From NCBI GenBank assembly GCA_035511075.1, contig DATKFW010000059.1:62001-126000 (forward strand): a DNA stretch of 64,000 bases. Direction: 5' to 3'. Under the pieces are notes generated by a model. The model was not told where the DNA came from. It worked only from the letters and a program-made list of their open reading frames with translations, and did no database searches. The DNA is from DATAUD01 sp035511075. GTDB lineage: Bacteria; Verrucomicrobiota; Verrucomicrobiia; Limisphaerales; Palsa-1400. Position numbers and translations under genes: made by a program. Below, in pieces: positions 7,930-17,500 of this stretch; positions within the stretch are counted from its first letter, which is position 1, and the number at the start of each line of letters is the position of its first letter.

Positions 7930-8250
7930 ATGGCTGTGATGGTGATTGTCGCTTACCGCCCGCGTCCGGGAATGGAGTCCAGGCTGCTGGAATTGACCAG
8001 GCAGCATGTCCCGATCCTGCGCGGTCAGGGCCTGGCGACGGACCGTCCGGCTTACGCGATGCGCGCCGCCGACGGCACGATCATCGAGGTGTTCGAGTGG
8101 AAGTCACAGGGGGCGATTGACGCCGCGCATACCAATCCGGCGGTGTTGAAAATGTGGGAAAGCTACGCTGCCGTGTGCGAATACGTTCCGCTGATCACGA
8201 TAAAGGAATGCAGCGACATGTTCGCCGGGTTCGAGCCTGTTGCGTTGTAA
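7930..8250 (+). CDS. Small dimeric alpha/beta-barrel (ABM-like) protein
   Basis: A 106-residue protein with the pattern of ABM/NIPSNAP-type ferredoxin-like barrels: an initial strand MVIVAYRPRPG, a helix ESRLLELTRQHVPILRGQGL, a central strand IIEVFEWKS, and a helix AIDAAHTNPAVLKMWESYAAVCEYVPL. It has no signal peptide or metal-binding motif that I can see. Members of this fold include monooxygenases and heme-degrading enzymes as well as proteins without known activity. It stands alone between two minus-strand transcripts. I would not assign a specific reaction. Confidence 0.65.
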   Translation: MAVMVIVAYRPRPGMESRLLELTRQHVPILRGQGLATDRPAYAMRAADGTIIEVFEWKSQGAIDAAHTNPAVLKMWESYAAVCEYVPLITIKECSDMFAGFEPVAL

Positions 8251-8260
8251 CCCTCGGCAG

Positions 8261-9436
8261 CTACGCGCGGGATTGCGCGAAAAGGCCGTCGTACAGCCGC
8301 AGGGTTTTTTCGGCCATGATCGCCAGGGAAAATATTTCGGCGATCTTCTGGTGTAGCTGCGCGGCTTGCGCCGCGCTCGGCTTTGGCTGGCCGGCCTGAA
8401 ACCGCATGGCTTGAGCCAATTCCTCCACGCTCTCCTGCGCCACCAGGCGTCCGCAGGCGCCGGCGCCAAAGGCCTCGGGAATGCCATCGAGCGCCGAAGC
8501 GATGACCGGCTTGCCGCAGGCATGCGCTTCGCAAATGACCAGCCCAAGGGCTTCGGTGCCGATTTGCGGATGCACCAGGCAATCGATGGCGTTCATCACT
8601 TGCGGCATGTCTGAAGCCTGCCCGGTCAACCGCGCCTTTCCGTCCAACCCAAGCCGCTCGATGTCGCTTTGCAATGTCCCGGTCATTGTTCCGCGGCCAA
8701 TAATCAGGAAACGGGCGGCGGGAAGGTATTTGTGAATTCGCGCCGCCGCCGCCAAAAATTCCCGCTGCCCCTTGCCGCGCGGCAAATCCATGCCGCCCAC
8801 CACCGCGAACGCGTAGTCGCCAGGTTCCAATCCCAGTTCGCGCCTCTTATTTGAGGCGTCCGCGGGAAAAAACCTGGCAGTGTCGATTCCGCCGTGGATG
8901 ACGTGGATTTTGGTGTGGTCGCCCCGAATCGGCGGACGCACACGGCGCTCCGCCTCGGGGGATTCCGGCTCATACGCCCCTTCGCGCAGCACCTTGGCGA
9001 CGAATTCCGAGACGGCGATCAGCGCGTCGCACTGTCCCAAAAGAAAATGGCGGCTTGCCCAGGAACTCGGGCTTTTGGCCATGTGCCGGGTCAGCACAAT
9101 CCGCGGCTTTGTCCCCGCCAGGCGGGCCGCTAGGATCGTCGGCCACAAATCGCGCCCGTGATGGCCATGCACGATTTGGATTTTTTCGCGGCGAATCAAT
9201 CCGGCGGCGCGAAGGATGAACTGGATTCTGCCCGCCTGCGCGCCGGTGTCGAAAAACGGCGCGCCCGATTCTTCGATGACCGGCGCCAACGGCCGCCCCG
9301 CTGGGCCAGCCAGCCAGACGCGCTGCCCCAGCTTATGCAATTGGCCGGCCAGTTTGACGCATTGGTCGTCGGTGCCGCCGCCTGTGAGGAGGGAATTCAA
9401 ATGAAGCACGCGCAACGGCTGACCGGGCGGATTCAT
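8261..9436 (-). CDS. GT4-family glycosyltransferase
   Basis: A 391-residue GT-B glycosyltransferase of the GT4 group. The N-terminal half has LHLNSLLTGGGTDDQCVKLA and VHGHHGRDLWPTIL. The C-terminal half has AFAVVGGMDLPRGKG and the retaining-enzyme motif TEALGLVICEAHACGKPVIAS (E-x7-E). It would transfer a sugar from a nucleotide donor during cell-surface glycan or LPS-core assembly at the inner face of the membrane. Its start overlaps the upstream gene by 4 bases (ATGA), making it the last of three coupled genes. Donor and acceptor unknown. Confidence 0.88.
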   Translation of the reverse strand: MNPPGQPLRVLHLNSLLTGGGTDDQCVKLAGQLHKLGQRVWLAGPAGRPLAPVIEESGAPFFDTGAQAGRIQFILRAAGLIRREKIQIVHGHHGRDLWPTILAARLAGTKPRIVLTRHMAKSPSSWASRHFLLGQCDALIAVSEFVAKVLREGAYEPESPEAERRVRPPIRGDHTKIHVIHGGIDTARFFPADASNKRRELGLEPGDYAFAVVGGMDLPRGKGQREFLAAAARIHKYLPAARFLIIGRGTMTGTLQSDIERLGLDGKARLTGQASDMPQVMNAIDCLVHPQIGTEALGLVICEAHACGKPVIASALDGIPEAFGAGACGRLVAQESVEELAQAMRFQAGQPKPSAAQAAQLHQKIAEIFSLAIMAEKTLRLYDGLFAQSRA

Positions 9437-10224
9437 GCGGCAAGATACTGCTGGACGCCGCGGTCGCAGCGGATTTTTCCCGACCGGATCGTTTCCGCCA
9501 GGCGCTGCCGGCTGGCATCAACATGCGCGCGGCCCAGCAACGGATGGTTCAAGTGATAAACAATGGCGCGGCCATAAACGAACTTCCTCTGCCGGCCCAG
9601 GTGGTATAACCGGGTTCCCACGTCGGAGTCCTCGCCAATTCCCCAACCGGTGTACTCTTCGTCAAATCCATTGACCGCCAGCAAATCGTCGCGCCAGAAG
9701 CCCATGTTGCATCCGATGATTCCCCGCTGGCCCGTATTGCGTCGAATCACAGCCCAGGGCCAGCGTATGGCTTTTAGCCAGCCGCTGATTTGTCCTGTTA
9801 AAATCGCCCGCCAAATGGAAGTCGTGCCCACCTCGAACTGCGCGACAAACTTTTCCCGGACAAAGCAGCGCCGGCCCTGGACCCAAAAATTCCGTTCCGC
9901 CAGCCGCGCATGGTCGGCAATGAACCGGTGGTGCGGGACGCAATCGCCATCCAGAAGAACCACGTAGTCACCCCGGGCCGCGGCCAGGGCTTTATTAAGT
10001 ATAATCGTCTTGCGAAATCCGACATCTTCATGCCAGAGATGGCAGAGGGGAATCTCGTGTTTCCATTGTTCGACGACAGCGCGCGTCGGGGGGCCCGATC
10101 CGTCGTCGGCCAGCAGGATTTCGCCGGGCATTTCATTTTGGCGCGCGACGCCCCGGAGCACTTTTTCCAGGGCGTCGGGCCGCTGGTAAGTGGAGATAAT
10201 CAGGGAGATTTGGCCGGCGCGCAT
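9433..10224 (-). CDS. GT2-family glycosyltransferase
   Basis: A 263-residue GT-A enzyme. ISLIISTYQRPDALEKVL opens the nucleotide-binding fold, ILLADDGSG follows, and the DxD-type site appears as VVLLDGDCVPHHRF. The C-terminal EEYTGWGIGEDSDVGTRL resembles the galactosyltransferase-like C-terminal domain of such enzymes. No membrane helices are seen, so it is probably a cytoplasmic or peripheral enzyme of envelope polysaccharide synthesis. It overlaps its upstream neighbour by 25 bases and its downstream neighbour by 4. Confidence 0.88.
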   Translation of the reverse strand: MRAGQISLIISTYQRPDALEKVLRGVARQNEMPGEILLADDGSGPPTRAVVEQWKHEIPLCHLWHEDVGFRKTIILNKALAAARGDYVVLLDGDCVPHHRFIADHARLAERNFWVQGRRCFVREKFVAQFEVGTTSIWRAILTGQISGWLKAIRWPWAVIRRNTGQRGIIGCNMGFWRDDLLAVNGFDEEYTGWGIGEDSDVGTRLYHLGRQRKFVYGRAIVYHLNHPLLGRAHVDASRQRLAETIRSGKIRCDRGVQQYLAA

Positions 10225-11009
10225 AGCGGCTTGCTGGGTTGCCCGTGCTCAAAAAGGCGGCTGTGCCGCACCAGCGTCGAATAGGCGGTCGAGGCCGCAA
10301 TGAAAAATCCGGGGTATCCATCCAAAAACCCCCGGCGCAGAAAATAAGCCCGCACGAATCGCCACCCCGCCCGAAAAACCGCTGCCGACGCCGACCACCT
10401 GGCGCCCTCGGCCAGTTGCCGTTGCAAATGGACGTCGGCAAAGTAATTGATTTTGGAAACGTAGCTGCTGATGTTCGGATTGGAGTAATGCAGCAGGTCG
10501 CCGGGCAAAGTGGCCCGGTTCCCCTGCAATTTCACGGCGCAATGTTCCTGGGTGCCGCTCCAGGTCCCCTTGTCACGGCGAAACAGGCGAAGGACCCTGT
10601 CGGGATACCAGTCTCCGTGCGTGATCCACCGCCCCATAAACCAGACCTTCCGCGCGAAGTCCGCCCCCGCAAAACGCTCCGGCCCGGCCGAAAAAAAATT
10701 CATTATCGACTCCCGCAATGCCGGGGAAACCTCCTCGTCCGCGTCCAGGGCCAGGACCCACGGTTGAGTCGCACGGCTCAAAGCGAGATTTTTTTGTTCG
10801 CGAAACCCCTGCCAGGAGTGGCGGTGAACCTGCGCCCCGAACGAGGCCGCGATGGCCTCGGTTCCGTCCTGTGTCTCCTGGTTCAGGACCACGACAATTT
10901 CGCTGGACCACGGCGCCGCGCTGGCCAGGCAAGTGCCGATGCGGTGCTCTTCGGCGCCGGAAATGACGCAGACAGAAATGGGTAATTTGTTCACAGTCGC
11001 TTCGGGCAA
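10200..11009 (-). CDS. GT2-family glycosyltransferase, WaaE/KdtX-like
   Basis: A 269-residue GT-A glycosyltransferase resembling LPS-core beta-glucosyltransferases of the WaaE/KdtX group. The N-terminal sequence ISVCVISGAEEHRIGTCLAS leads to EIVVVLNQETQDGTEAIA, then FREQKNLALSRATQPWVLAL and the DxDEE motif LDADEEVS (about 92-99). RVLRLFRRDKGTW and the C-terminal helical tail follow the family pattern. First gene of a three-gene overlapping cluster, so the cluster probably builds an LPS-core or other surface oligosaccharide. The start at 11009 is about 175 bases from the divergent yajC. Confidence 0.87.
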   Translation of the reverse strand: MPEATVNKLPISVCVISGAEEHRIGTCLASAAPWSSEIVVVLNQETQDGTEAIAASFGAQVHRHSWQGFREQKNLALSRATQPWVLALDADEEVSPALRESIMNFFSAGPERFAGADFARKVWFMGRWITHGDWYPDRVLRLFRRDKGTWSGTQEHCAVKLQGNRATLPGDLLHYSNPNISSYVSKINYFADVHLQRQLAEGARWSASAAVFRAGWRFVRAYFLRRGFLDGYPGFFIAASTAYSTLVRHSRLFEHGQPSKPLCAPAKSP

Positions 11010-11185
11010 ACTATTTCGTTATACCGCGCAAGTCAGCCAAAAAACGCGCCCTTTCCTCGGTCAAATCCCCCTCTTGGTCAAGAGTCGGCTCATTTTTTCC
11101 GCCTTGAACGTTGATCGCGTTGGACGCAACGTAGTGCTTGCTAAATCCTGTCATCCTAATAGATTTAGCGGCTCGATTCGAACGT

Positions 11186-11533
11186 ATGACGATTCATAGC
11201 CTGAAACCTTTGCTGGCGGATCAAACCGCCATGGCGCCCAGCCAAACCGGCGCCCAGATCAAGTTTTTTGCCACGATGATCATCTTTGTGGTGATCATGT
11301 GGATTCTCATGATCGCTCCACAACGCAAGAAGGCCAAGGAATTGGAAACCACCCTCAAAGCTCTTAAAGCCGGCGACAGGATCGTCACCACCAGCGGCAT
11401 TATCGGCGTGGTTCTTTCCATCAAGGACAAATCCGTTTCCATCCGCTCCGCGGACACCAAATTGGAGGTTTTGAAGACCTCAGTCGCCGAAGTCACGGAT
11501 CGAGCCGGGGAAACAAGCGAATCCAAAAGTTAA
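11186..11533 (+). CDS. yajC: Preprotein translocase subunit YajC
   Basis: Small bitopic membrane protein of the SecDF-YajC complex. I start at ATG 11186 (115 residues); a TTG at 11138 would add 16 residues that precede no family feature. Residues about 26-44 form the single transmembrane helix (FFATMIIFVVIMWILMIAP), followed by the family hallmark PQRKKAKE and a soluble domain with LKAGDRIVTTSGIIGVV. It lies 6 bases upstream of secDF, the classic arrangement. A possible promoter is TTGCTA 11138-11143 with TAGATT 11160-11165. Confidence 0.93.
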   Translation: MTIHSLKPLLADQTAMAPSQTGAQIKFFATMIIFVVIMWILMIAPQRKKAKELETTLKALKAGDRIVTTSGIIGVVLSIKDKSVSIRSADTKLEVLKTSVAEVTDRAGETSESKS

Positions 11534-11539
11534 TCCTGC

Positions 11540-14080
11540 ATGAAAAAACCCAAATTTTGGTGGGCCTTAATCGTATTTCTAGTCGCGTGGTCCCTGTGGT
11601 CCATGTATCCGCCCACCAGCGAAAACTTGATCTCCGTCTTCAACGACCAGGCCGATGCCTCCAAAGTCGATGCCACCTTCAAGCAAATCGTCGAACAGGC
11701 CCGCGCGTTGGAAAAAGCCGATCCGGACCCGCACCGCCAATTTGCCGAGTTGATGGATGCCATCGGCACCAATAATATCCTGACCTATTTCCCCTACATC
11801 GACGTCCACACCGAAGAGCATCCGACCTATGCGCTGCTGAACCTTTTGCAAAGGAAGGCCGCCGGCAAGATAAAGCTGGGCCTGGATCTCCAGGGCGGCA
11901 CCCAATTCCTGGTCAGCCTGGACACTAACCACATGATGACCGTCGATACCAACGGCAACAAAGTCGCCCCGATGGAATCGATTGAACGCCAGCGTCTGGT
12001 GACCCAGGCTGCCGAAGTGCTCCGGCGCCGCGTCGACAACCTCGGCGTCGCCGAGCCGATCATTCAACCGGAGGGCGAGAACCACATTCTCATTCAATTG
12101 CCCGGTCTGACTCAGGCGAACCAGGATGAGGCCAGGACTAACATCCAACGAGCCGCCTATCTGGAATTTCGCATGGTTGACCCGGACAGCGAGGAACTGA
12201 TCAAGGAAGGGATCATCAAGCCGGGATACGAGGTCTTGAAAATGAGGCGCAAGGACCCCCGGGACGGCACCTACACGATCCAATCTTTTCTGGTGCAGAA
12301 GAAACTGGCCGACGGCCTGACCGGGAAATATGTCAAGCGCGCCTTTCCCAGCCGCAATTCCCTTAACAACGAGCCGGTCGTTGAATTGCAATTCGACTCC
12401 GAGGGCGCCGAGAAATTTTACAACGTGACCTCGCAACACGTCGGCGAGGAACTGGCCATCGTGCTCGACGGCCAGCTCTACACCGCGCCCCGCATCAACG
12501 AACCCATCCGCGGCAATTGCGAAATTTCCGGCAGCATGGACATCAACGAGGCGATCACCGTTGCCAACATCCTGGAGAACCCGTTGGAAACACCCGTCAA
12601 GATCGATGAAATGCGCGAGGTCGATCCCACCCTGGGCAAAGACTCCATCAGCAGCGGCATCCGGGCCGCCCTTTACGGCACCTTTTTCGTGGCGCTCTTC
12701 ATGGCCGTTTATTATCACCGATGCGGCATCATCGCCGACCTGGCGATGATCCTGAACCTGATCATCCTGCTGGGCGTCATGTGTTCGATTGGCACCACGC
12801 TGACTCTGCCCGGCATCGCGGGCATCGTTCTGACCGTCGGCATGGCGGTCGACGCCAACGTCCTCATTTACGAACGTCTGCGCGAGGAAATGGCGCAAAA
12901 CAAATCGATGCGCGGCGCTGTCTCCGCCGCCTACAGCCGCGCGTTCACGGTCATTTTTGATTCGCACACCACGACGCTCATTTCGGCAATCATTCTTATT
13001 TACCTGGGCACCGGGCCCGTCAAGGGTTTCGGCGTGACGCTGACCATCGGCGTGGCGCTGAGCTTGTTCACCAGCTTGGTGATGACCCGGCTGATCTTTG
13101 ATTTCCTCCTCGATCACGGCTGGCTCAACAAAATCGGCATGGCCCACCTCATCAGAAACAAGAATTGGGACTTCATGAAATGGGCCAAGCCGGCCTTTAT
13201 CGCCTCCTGGACTATTATTCTGGTTGGCATGTCCTACGGCCTGTTCGTCCGCGGCAGCAATGTCCTGGGAGTTGACTTCGCCGGCGGTGACGCCGTGACC
13301 ATGTCCTTCCACCAGCAGGACAAAGTGGACGTGGACAAGCTTCGCACGGCCCTGGCCAAAGTCGGCGACACCCAGATCCAATACCAAAAGGGCGCCGAAC
13401 AGGAGATGCTCCAGGTGGTCGCCCCCTTCGGCAAAGGCGGCGAAGTGACCAACGCCCTGATGACCGCCTTTCCCGCCGCGGATTTTCACCAGATGGGCCG
13501 GGAGACCGTCGGCGCGACCGTCGGAGTGGATATCCAGAAATCGGCCATCATTGCGACCTTCCTTTCGCTCTTCGGAATTCTGATTTATGTGGCGTTCCGC
13601 TACGAGTTTTCGTTTTCGGTCGGCGCGGTGCTGGCCGTCATTCACGATGTGTTCATGACTCTTGGAATTTTCTTCCTTTCCGGACGCCAGTTAAGCGCCC
13701 CCATTGTAGCGGCAATTTTAACGATCATCGGCTTTTCGGTTAACGACACGATCGTGATCTTCGACCGTATTCGGGAGGACCTCAAGCTGGGCGTTCGCGG
13801 ATCGTTCAAGGATGTCATGAACATCGCGCTCAACCAAACGTTGAGCCGCACGCTCATTACTTCGGGCACCGTCTTTATCGCTACTTTCTCGCTGTATATT
13901 TTCGGCGGCGGCGTCATCAACGACTTCGCGTTCACGTTTTTGGTCGGCATCATTACCGGCACCTATTCCAGCATCTACATTGCCAGCGCGCTGGTGCTTT
14001 GGTGGCACAAGGGCGAGCGGCCCAGGAGCGCCTCACAAGTCGTCATGGAGGAAGGCGCCGGCGCGCGGGCCCGGGCCTGA
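11540..14080 (+). CDS. secDF: Fused protein translocase SecDF
   Basis: An 846-residue fusion of SecD and SecF, a proton-driven RND-type partner of SecYEG that pulls proteins out of the channel on the periplasmic side. The SecD half has one N-terminal helix, the D1 motif LGLDLQGGTQFLVSLD (about 113-128), the P1 domain, and helices with GMAVDANVLIYERLREE. The SecF half starts with a helix near residue 550 and carries GVDFAGGDAVTMSF and FSVNDTIVIFDRIRED. The C-terminus ends in a short Arg/Ala tail. Fusion and order match those known from several bacteria. It starts 6 bases after yajC and is followed after 12 bases by terC. Confidence 0.96.
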   Translation: MKKPKFWWALIVFLVAWSLWSMYPPTSENLISVFNDQADASKVDATFKQIVEQARALEKADPDPHRQFAELMDAIGTNNILTYFPYIDVHTEEHPTYALLNLLQRKAAGKIKLGLDLQGGTQFLVSLDTNHMMTVDTNGNKVAPMESIERQRLVTQAAEVLRRRVDNLGVAEPIIQPEGENHILIQLPGLTQANQDEARTNIQRAAYLEFRMVDPDSEELIKEGIIKPGYEVLKMRRKDPRDGTYTIQSFLVQKKLADGLTGKYVKRAFPSRNSLNNEPVVELQFDSEGAEKFYNVTSQHVGEELAIVLDGQLYTAPRINEPIRGNCEISGSMDINEAITVANILENPLETPVKIDEMREVDPTLGKDSISSGIRAALYGTFFVALFMAVYYHRCGIIADLAMILNLIILLGVMCSIGTTLTLPGIAGIVLTVGMAVDANVLIYERLREEMAQNKSMRGAVSAAYSRAFTVIFDSHTTTLISAIILIYLGTGPVKGFGVTLTIGVALSLFTSLVMTRLIFDFLLDHGWLNKIGMAHLIRNKNWDFMKWAKPAFIASWTIILVGMSYGLFVRGSNVLGVDFAGGDAVTMSFHQQDKVDVDKLRTALAKVGDTQIQYQKGAEQEMLQVVAPFGKGGEVTNALMTAFPAADFHQMGRETVGATVGVDIQKSAIIATFLSLFGILIYVAFRYEFSFSVGAVLAVIHDVFMTLGIFFLSGRQLSAPIVAAILTIIGFSVNDTIVIFDRIREDLKLGVRGSFKDVMNIALNQTLSRTLITSGTVFIATFSLYIFGGGVINDFAFTFLVGIITGTYSSIYIASALVLWWHKGERPRSASQVVMEEGAGARARA

Positions 14081-14092
14081 TCGTGGCAGCCG

Positions 14093-15055
14093 ATGCCGGC
14101 TCCGGTCCCCATCACAGCGTGGCACTGGGCGGGGTTTATCCTCGTCATTCTGCTTCTTGTGGCGCTGGACCTGGGCGTTTTCCACCGCTTCGCCCGCGTG
14201 GTCAAGCTCAGGGAGGCCCTCCTCTGGACCTCCGTCTGGATCATGCTGGCCCTGCTGTTTGCGCGCGGACTGGCCCATTGGCGCGGCCAGGAGGAATCGC
14301 TGCAGTTTCTTACCGGTTACCTGGTCGAGTTTTCTCTTTCAATGGACAACGTGTTTGCCATTGCGGTGATTTTTTCCTCCTTCGGAGTTTCCGGCGCTCA
14401 TCAGTACCGCGTTCTTTACTGGGGCATTGCCGGCGCCCTTCTGATGCGCGGGCTCATGATCGGCGTGGGCGCCGCCCTCCTTCAAACTTTCCAGTGGGTC
14501 TCGCTTGCCGTGGGCGCTTTTCTCGTCTTGACTGGAATCCAGTGGGCTTTTTCCAGACAGCCGGTCGTGCGTTCGGGGGAAAACCTCCTTGTCCGCCTGG
14601 CGCGAAAGGCTTTCCCGATCTCTCCCGGCTTTGAAGGCGACCATTTCCTGACATGGATCGGAGCGCGCCGCGCCCTCACGCCCCTGGCCCTGGTCCTGCT
14701 GGCGGTCGAGACGACGGACCTGCTTTTCGCGGTGGATTCGATTCCCGCGATTTTTGCCGTCACACAAAACGCCTTTATCGTTTTTACGTCGAACATTTTT
14801 GCGATCCTGGGATTGCGTTCGTTGTATTTCGTGCTTGCCGGCGCGATTGCTTATTTCCGCTATTTGCGGACCGGCCTGGCGATCATATTGGTGTTCATCG
14901 GCCTGAAAATGCTGCTCGCCCGCTGGCACTCAATACCCACGATTATTTCGCTGGCGGTGGTCCTGGCGATCCTCGCGCTCTCGATCGGTTCCTCCATCGT
15001 TGCCGCCCGATTCGGGAAGCCCGCGATGACAAAGAAAAACGGGACACGGGATTAA
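14093..15055 (+). CDS. TerC-family integral membrane protein
   Basis: A 320-residue protein with about nine hydrophobic helices. Family features are LSMDNVFAIAVIFSSF with the acidic pair in a helix, RVLYWGIAGALLMRGLMIG, ALVLLAVETTDLLFAVDSIPAIFAVT and GLRSLYFVLAG. TerC/Alx proteins are linked to tellurite resistance, alkaline induction and manganese export; metal loading of exported proteins is one proposed role. Here it sits 12 bases after secDF, which supports a connection with protein export. The exact substrate is not shown by the sequence. Confidence 0.92.
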   Translation: MPAPVPITAWHWAGFILVILLLVALDLGVFHRFARVVKLREALLWTSVWIMLALLFARGLAHWRGQEESLQFLTGYLVEFSLSMDNVFAIAVIFSSFGVSGAHQYRVLYWGIAGALLMRGLMIGVGAALLQTFQWVSLAVGAFLVLTGIQWAFSRQPVVRSGENLLVRLARKAFPISPGFEGDHFLTWIGARRALTPLALVLLAVETTDLLFAVDSIPAIFAVTQNAFIVFTSNIFAILGLRSLYFVLAGAIAYFRYLRTGLAIILVFIGLKMLLARWHSIPTIISLAVVLAILALSIGSSIVAARFGKPAMTKKNGTRD

Positions 15056-15076
15056 GATGAGGCTTAGGATTGCGGG

Positions 15077-17500
15077 GTGAACCGAAACGCTGAGAACACC
15101 CCGCGCGCTGCTTGGTGGCGGCGATCGTCCGCGCGCGACATTTTCTGGTTTGCGGCGCTGGCTGGGGTCTTGTTTGTCCTTCTCCACGAGTCTCTGTTCA
15201 TGGGCAAAGGGCTGGTCCCGGCCGATGCCGTGCTGAACTGGCCGCCGTGGAATCAGACCACGCCTCCCTCCAATATTGTTCTGGCCGATCAATACCGCAC
15301 TTTTCTTCCCACCGCGGAATTTGTTCATCAGCAGGCGTCTTTGCCCCTTTGGAATCCGGACCTCTGCTGCGGTGTGCCCAACCTCGGCGCCATCCAGGGC
15401 GCGCTGCTTTTCCCGATTCGCCTGCTGTTCTCGCCGCTGGACCCCTTTTCCGCCAGCGGTCCAAGCGCCTTTGTGAAACTCTTGCTGGCCGGCTGGTTCA
15501 CTCTGCTTTATCTCCGCCTCCTCGGCGTGTCGCGTCCGGCTGCGTTTCTGGCGGGGTTGGTTTTCAGCTTGTCCGGTTTCATGATCGTCTGGCTTGGCCA
15601 TCCCCACGTCAACAGCGCCATGTGGCTGCCTCTGTTGCTCTACTTTGTGGAGAAATCATTCCGGGGCGGGCGCGGCAACGCCGTCGCGGCGCCGGCTCTT
15701 CGTGGTTGGGTGGGTTTCGCGGTCGCGTTTGCTTTCATGATTCTCGGAGGCCATCCGCCCACGGCTATACACGTCACGATTGTCGTGGTGATCTACTTCC
15801 TGTTCCGCCTGAGGGAGCGGCGCGGTGATCATCCATTGCAACGAGCGGCTTTGCTCGCCGGTTCAATCGCCGCCGGCCTGCTCCTGGCGGCGCCCCAAAT
15901 TCTTCCGTTCCTCGAGTATTACAGCCAAAGCTCCAGCCCCCAAAGCTCGGCCTCGCTGGCGCAATGGTCCCTTCACCTCACACCCGCTTCGCTGATCCGT
16001 TTTCTCGTGCCCAATGCCCTGGGTAATCCCGCCAAAGGATTCGTCGATTTGCCCGATCTCCTGGGATGGCGGGAAGCGGACCAATTCAGAGCGGACAATT
16101 TCAACGAGCGAACCGGATACGTGGGTATCGTTCCGCTCTTCCTCGCGGCCTGTGCGATCGCATTGCGCCGGTGCCAGTTCACAAAATTCTTCATGGCCCT
16201 GGCCATTGGTTCGATGCTGGTGATATTCGGCGTCCCGCCCTTTGCCGACCTCGCGCGGGTGTTGCCCGTTCTGCGCTATGTCAACGAGACGCGCCTGCTT
16301 CTGATCGCGGGGTTCAGCGTCGCGGTTCTCGCCGGGCTGGGCTGGGATGAATTGAGCCGGACTGCGTCCCAGCGGCCAGTCCTTTTGGTGACCGTTGGTT
16401 TCTTGGCGGTGGCGGGCTTGGTGCTCCTTTGCTTTGGGCTTGTCGCAGGCCCGAAATTCCACAATTTGGACCCGTCTCACTGGGCCTTTCTCAGGCGGCA
16501 GTTTCTCATTTTGCTCGGCGGAATCATCGTCATCGTCATTCTGGCCTTCTGGCCGGGGCAACGGAATGGATGGATTCCGGTGTGTGTTTGCCTGGGTTGG
16601 ACCGCCGTCGATCTGCTCTGCTTTGCAATTGGCTATAACCCGTCGATTTCCCGCGACCGCTACTATCCGCCAACTCCCGCCATCGAATTGCTGCAAAACG
16701 ACCGCTCGCCCTTCAGAATATTCGGAGGCGGTATGGTGCTCGCCCCCAACTGCGCGGAAGTCTTCGGCTTGAGCGACGCGCGAGGCTGCGATTACATGAC
16801 CGTGCGCCGTTATGAGGAGCTTATCACCGGGCACGCGGGCGATTTTTTTTTCTACCGGAACGCGAAGGATTTCCCAGGCGCTTTCCCGCTGCTGAATGTG
16901 AAGTATATACTGTCCGCCACGGCGCTTCCGCTCAACCCGGCTCTGTTTGAACTGGTTTACTCCAGGGAAATTTTGATCTACCGCTTCAAGCAGTGCCTGG
17001 ACCGCGCCCTCTTGGTCTTCGATTATCAAGTGGAACCGGATCGCTCCGCCATTCGGGCCCGCGTGTCCTCCGGGGGATTCGACCCGCGTCAGGTTTTGCT
17101 CCTCGAAGATCAACCCGTGCCGGCGAACAAGGCTGTTGACGTCGAGAGCGTCGAGACGAATCCGCGCGGGTCGGTTCGAATCATCTCCTACCAGCCGGAC
17201 TACGTCCAGGTGGGCGCGTCCCTCCCTCGACCCGGTTATCTCCTGTTGCTGGACACGTGGTTCCCCGGCTGGTCCGCAACCGTCAACGGCGGGCCGGCCC
17301 CGATCTACCGGGCGGATTACAATTTCCGCGCCGTCCCGCTCCCCGCGGGAAAATCCACAGTGGCCTTTTCATATCGTCCCGCGAGTTTGCGAATTGGAAT
17401 GTATCTGTGCGCGGCGGGAGTTCTCGTGCTGTGCGCCGCATGGTTCCTGCCATCCAAACGCAATGAAGCCGGCGATTTGATCGGCGTCCAAGAGTCATGA
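15077..17500 (+). CDS. YfhO-family polytopic membrane protein
   Basis: An 807-residue protein with roughly a dozen N-terminal transmembrane helices and a large C-terminal soluble domain from about residue 520. It resembles the YfhO family of GT-C-like membrane proteins, some of which are implicated in glycosylation of envelope polymers. Recognisable stretches include LPLWNPDLCCGVPNLGA and PSAFVKLLLAGWFTLLYLRL in the membrane part and PGYLLLLDTWFPGWSATVNG near the end, typical for the family. The start is a GTG at 15077, preceded by GCGGG. Its stop overlaps the next ATG (ATGA). Confidence 0.85.
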   Translation: MNRNAENTPRAAWWRRSSARDIFWFAALAGVLFVLLHESLFMGKGLVPADAVLNWPPWNQTTPPSNIVLADQYRTFLPTAEFVHQQASLPLWNPDLCCGVPNLGAIQGALLFPIRLLFSPLDPFSASGPSAFVKLLLAGWFTLLYLRLLGVSRPAAFLAGLVFSLSGFMIVWLGHPHVNSAMWLPLLLYFVEKSFRGGRGNAVAAPALRGWVGFAVAFAFMILGGHPPTAIHVTIVVVIYFLFRLRERRGDHPLQRAALLAGSIAAGLLLAAPQILPFLEYYSQSSSPQSSASLAQWSLHLTPASLIRFLVPNALGNPAKGFVDLPDLLGWREADQFRADNFNERTGYVGIVPLFLAACAIALRRCQFTKFFMALAIGSMLVIFGVPPFADLARVLPVLRYVNETRLLLIAGFSVAVLAGLGWDELSRTASQRPVLLVTVGFLAVAGLVLLCFGLVAGPKFHNLDPSHWAFLRRQFLILLGGIIVIVILAFWPGQRNGWIPVCVCLGWTAVDLLCFAIGYNPSISRDRYYPPTPAIELLQNDRSPFRIFGGGMVLAPNCAEVFGLSDARGCDYMTVRRYEELITGHAGDFFFYRNAKDFPGAFPLLNVKYILSATALPLNPALFELVYSREILIYRFKQCLDRALLVFDYQVEPDRSAIRARVSSGGFDPRQVLLLEDQPVPANKAVDVESVETNPRGSVRIISYQPDYVQVGASLPRPGYLLLLDTWFPGWSATVNGGPAPIYRADYNFRAVPLPAGKSTVAFSYRPASLRIGMYLCAAGVLVLCAAWFLPSKRNEAGDLIGVQES

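Noticed and set aside
11579..13645. A 688-residue minus-strand frame
   Set aside because: Antisense to secDF; His/Asp/Gly-rich composition is the usual mirror of that gene's codons.
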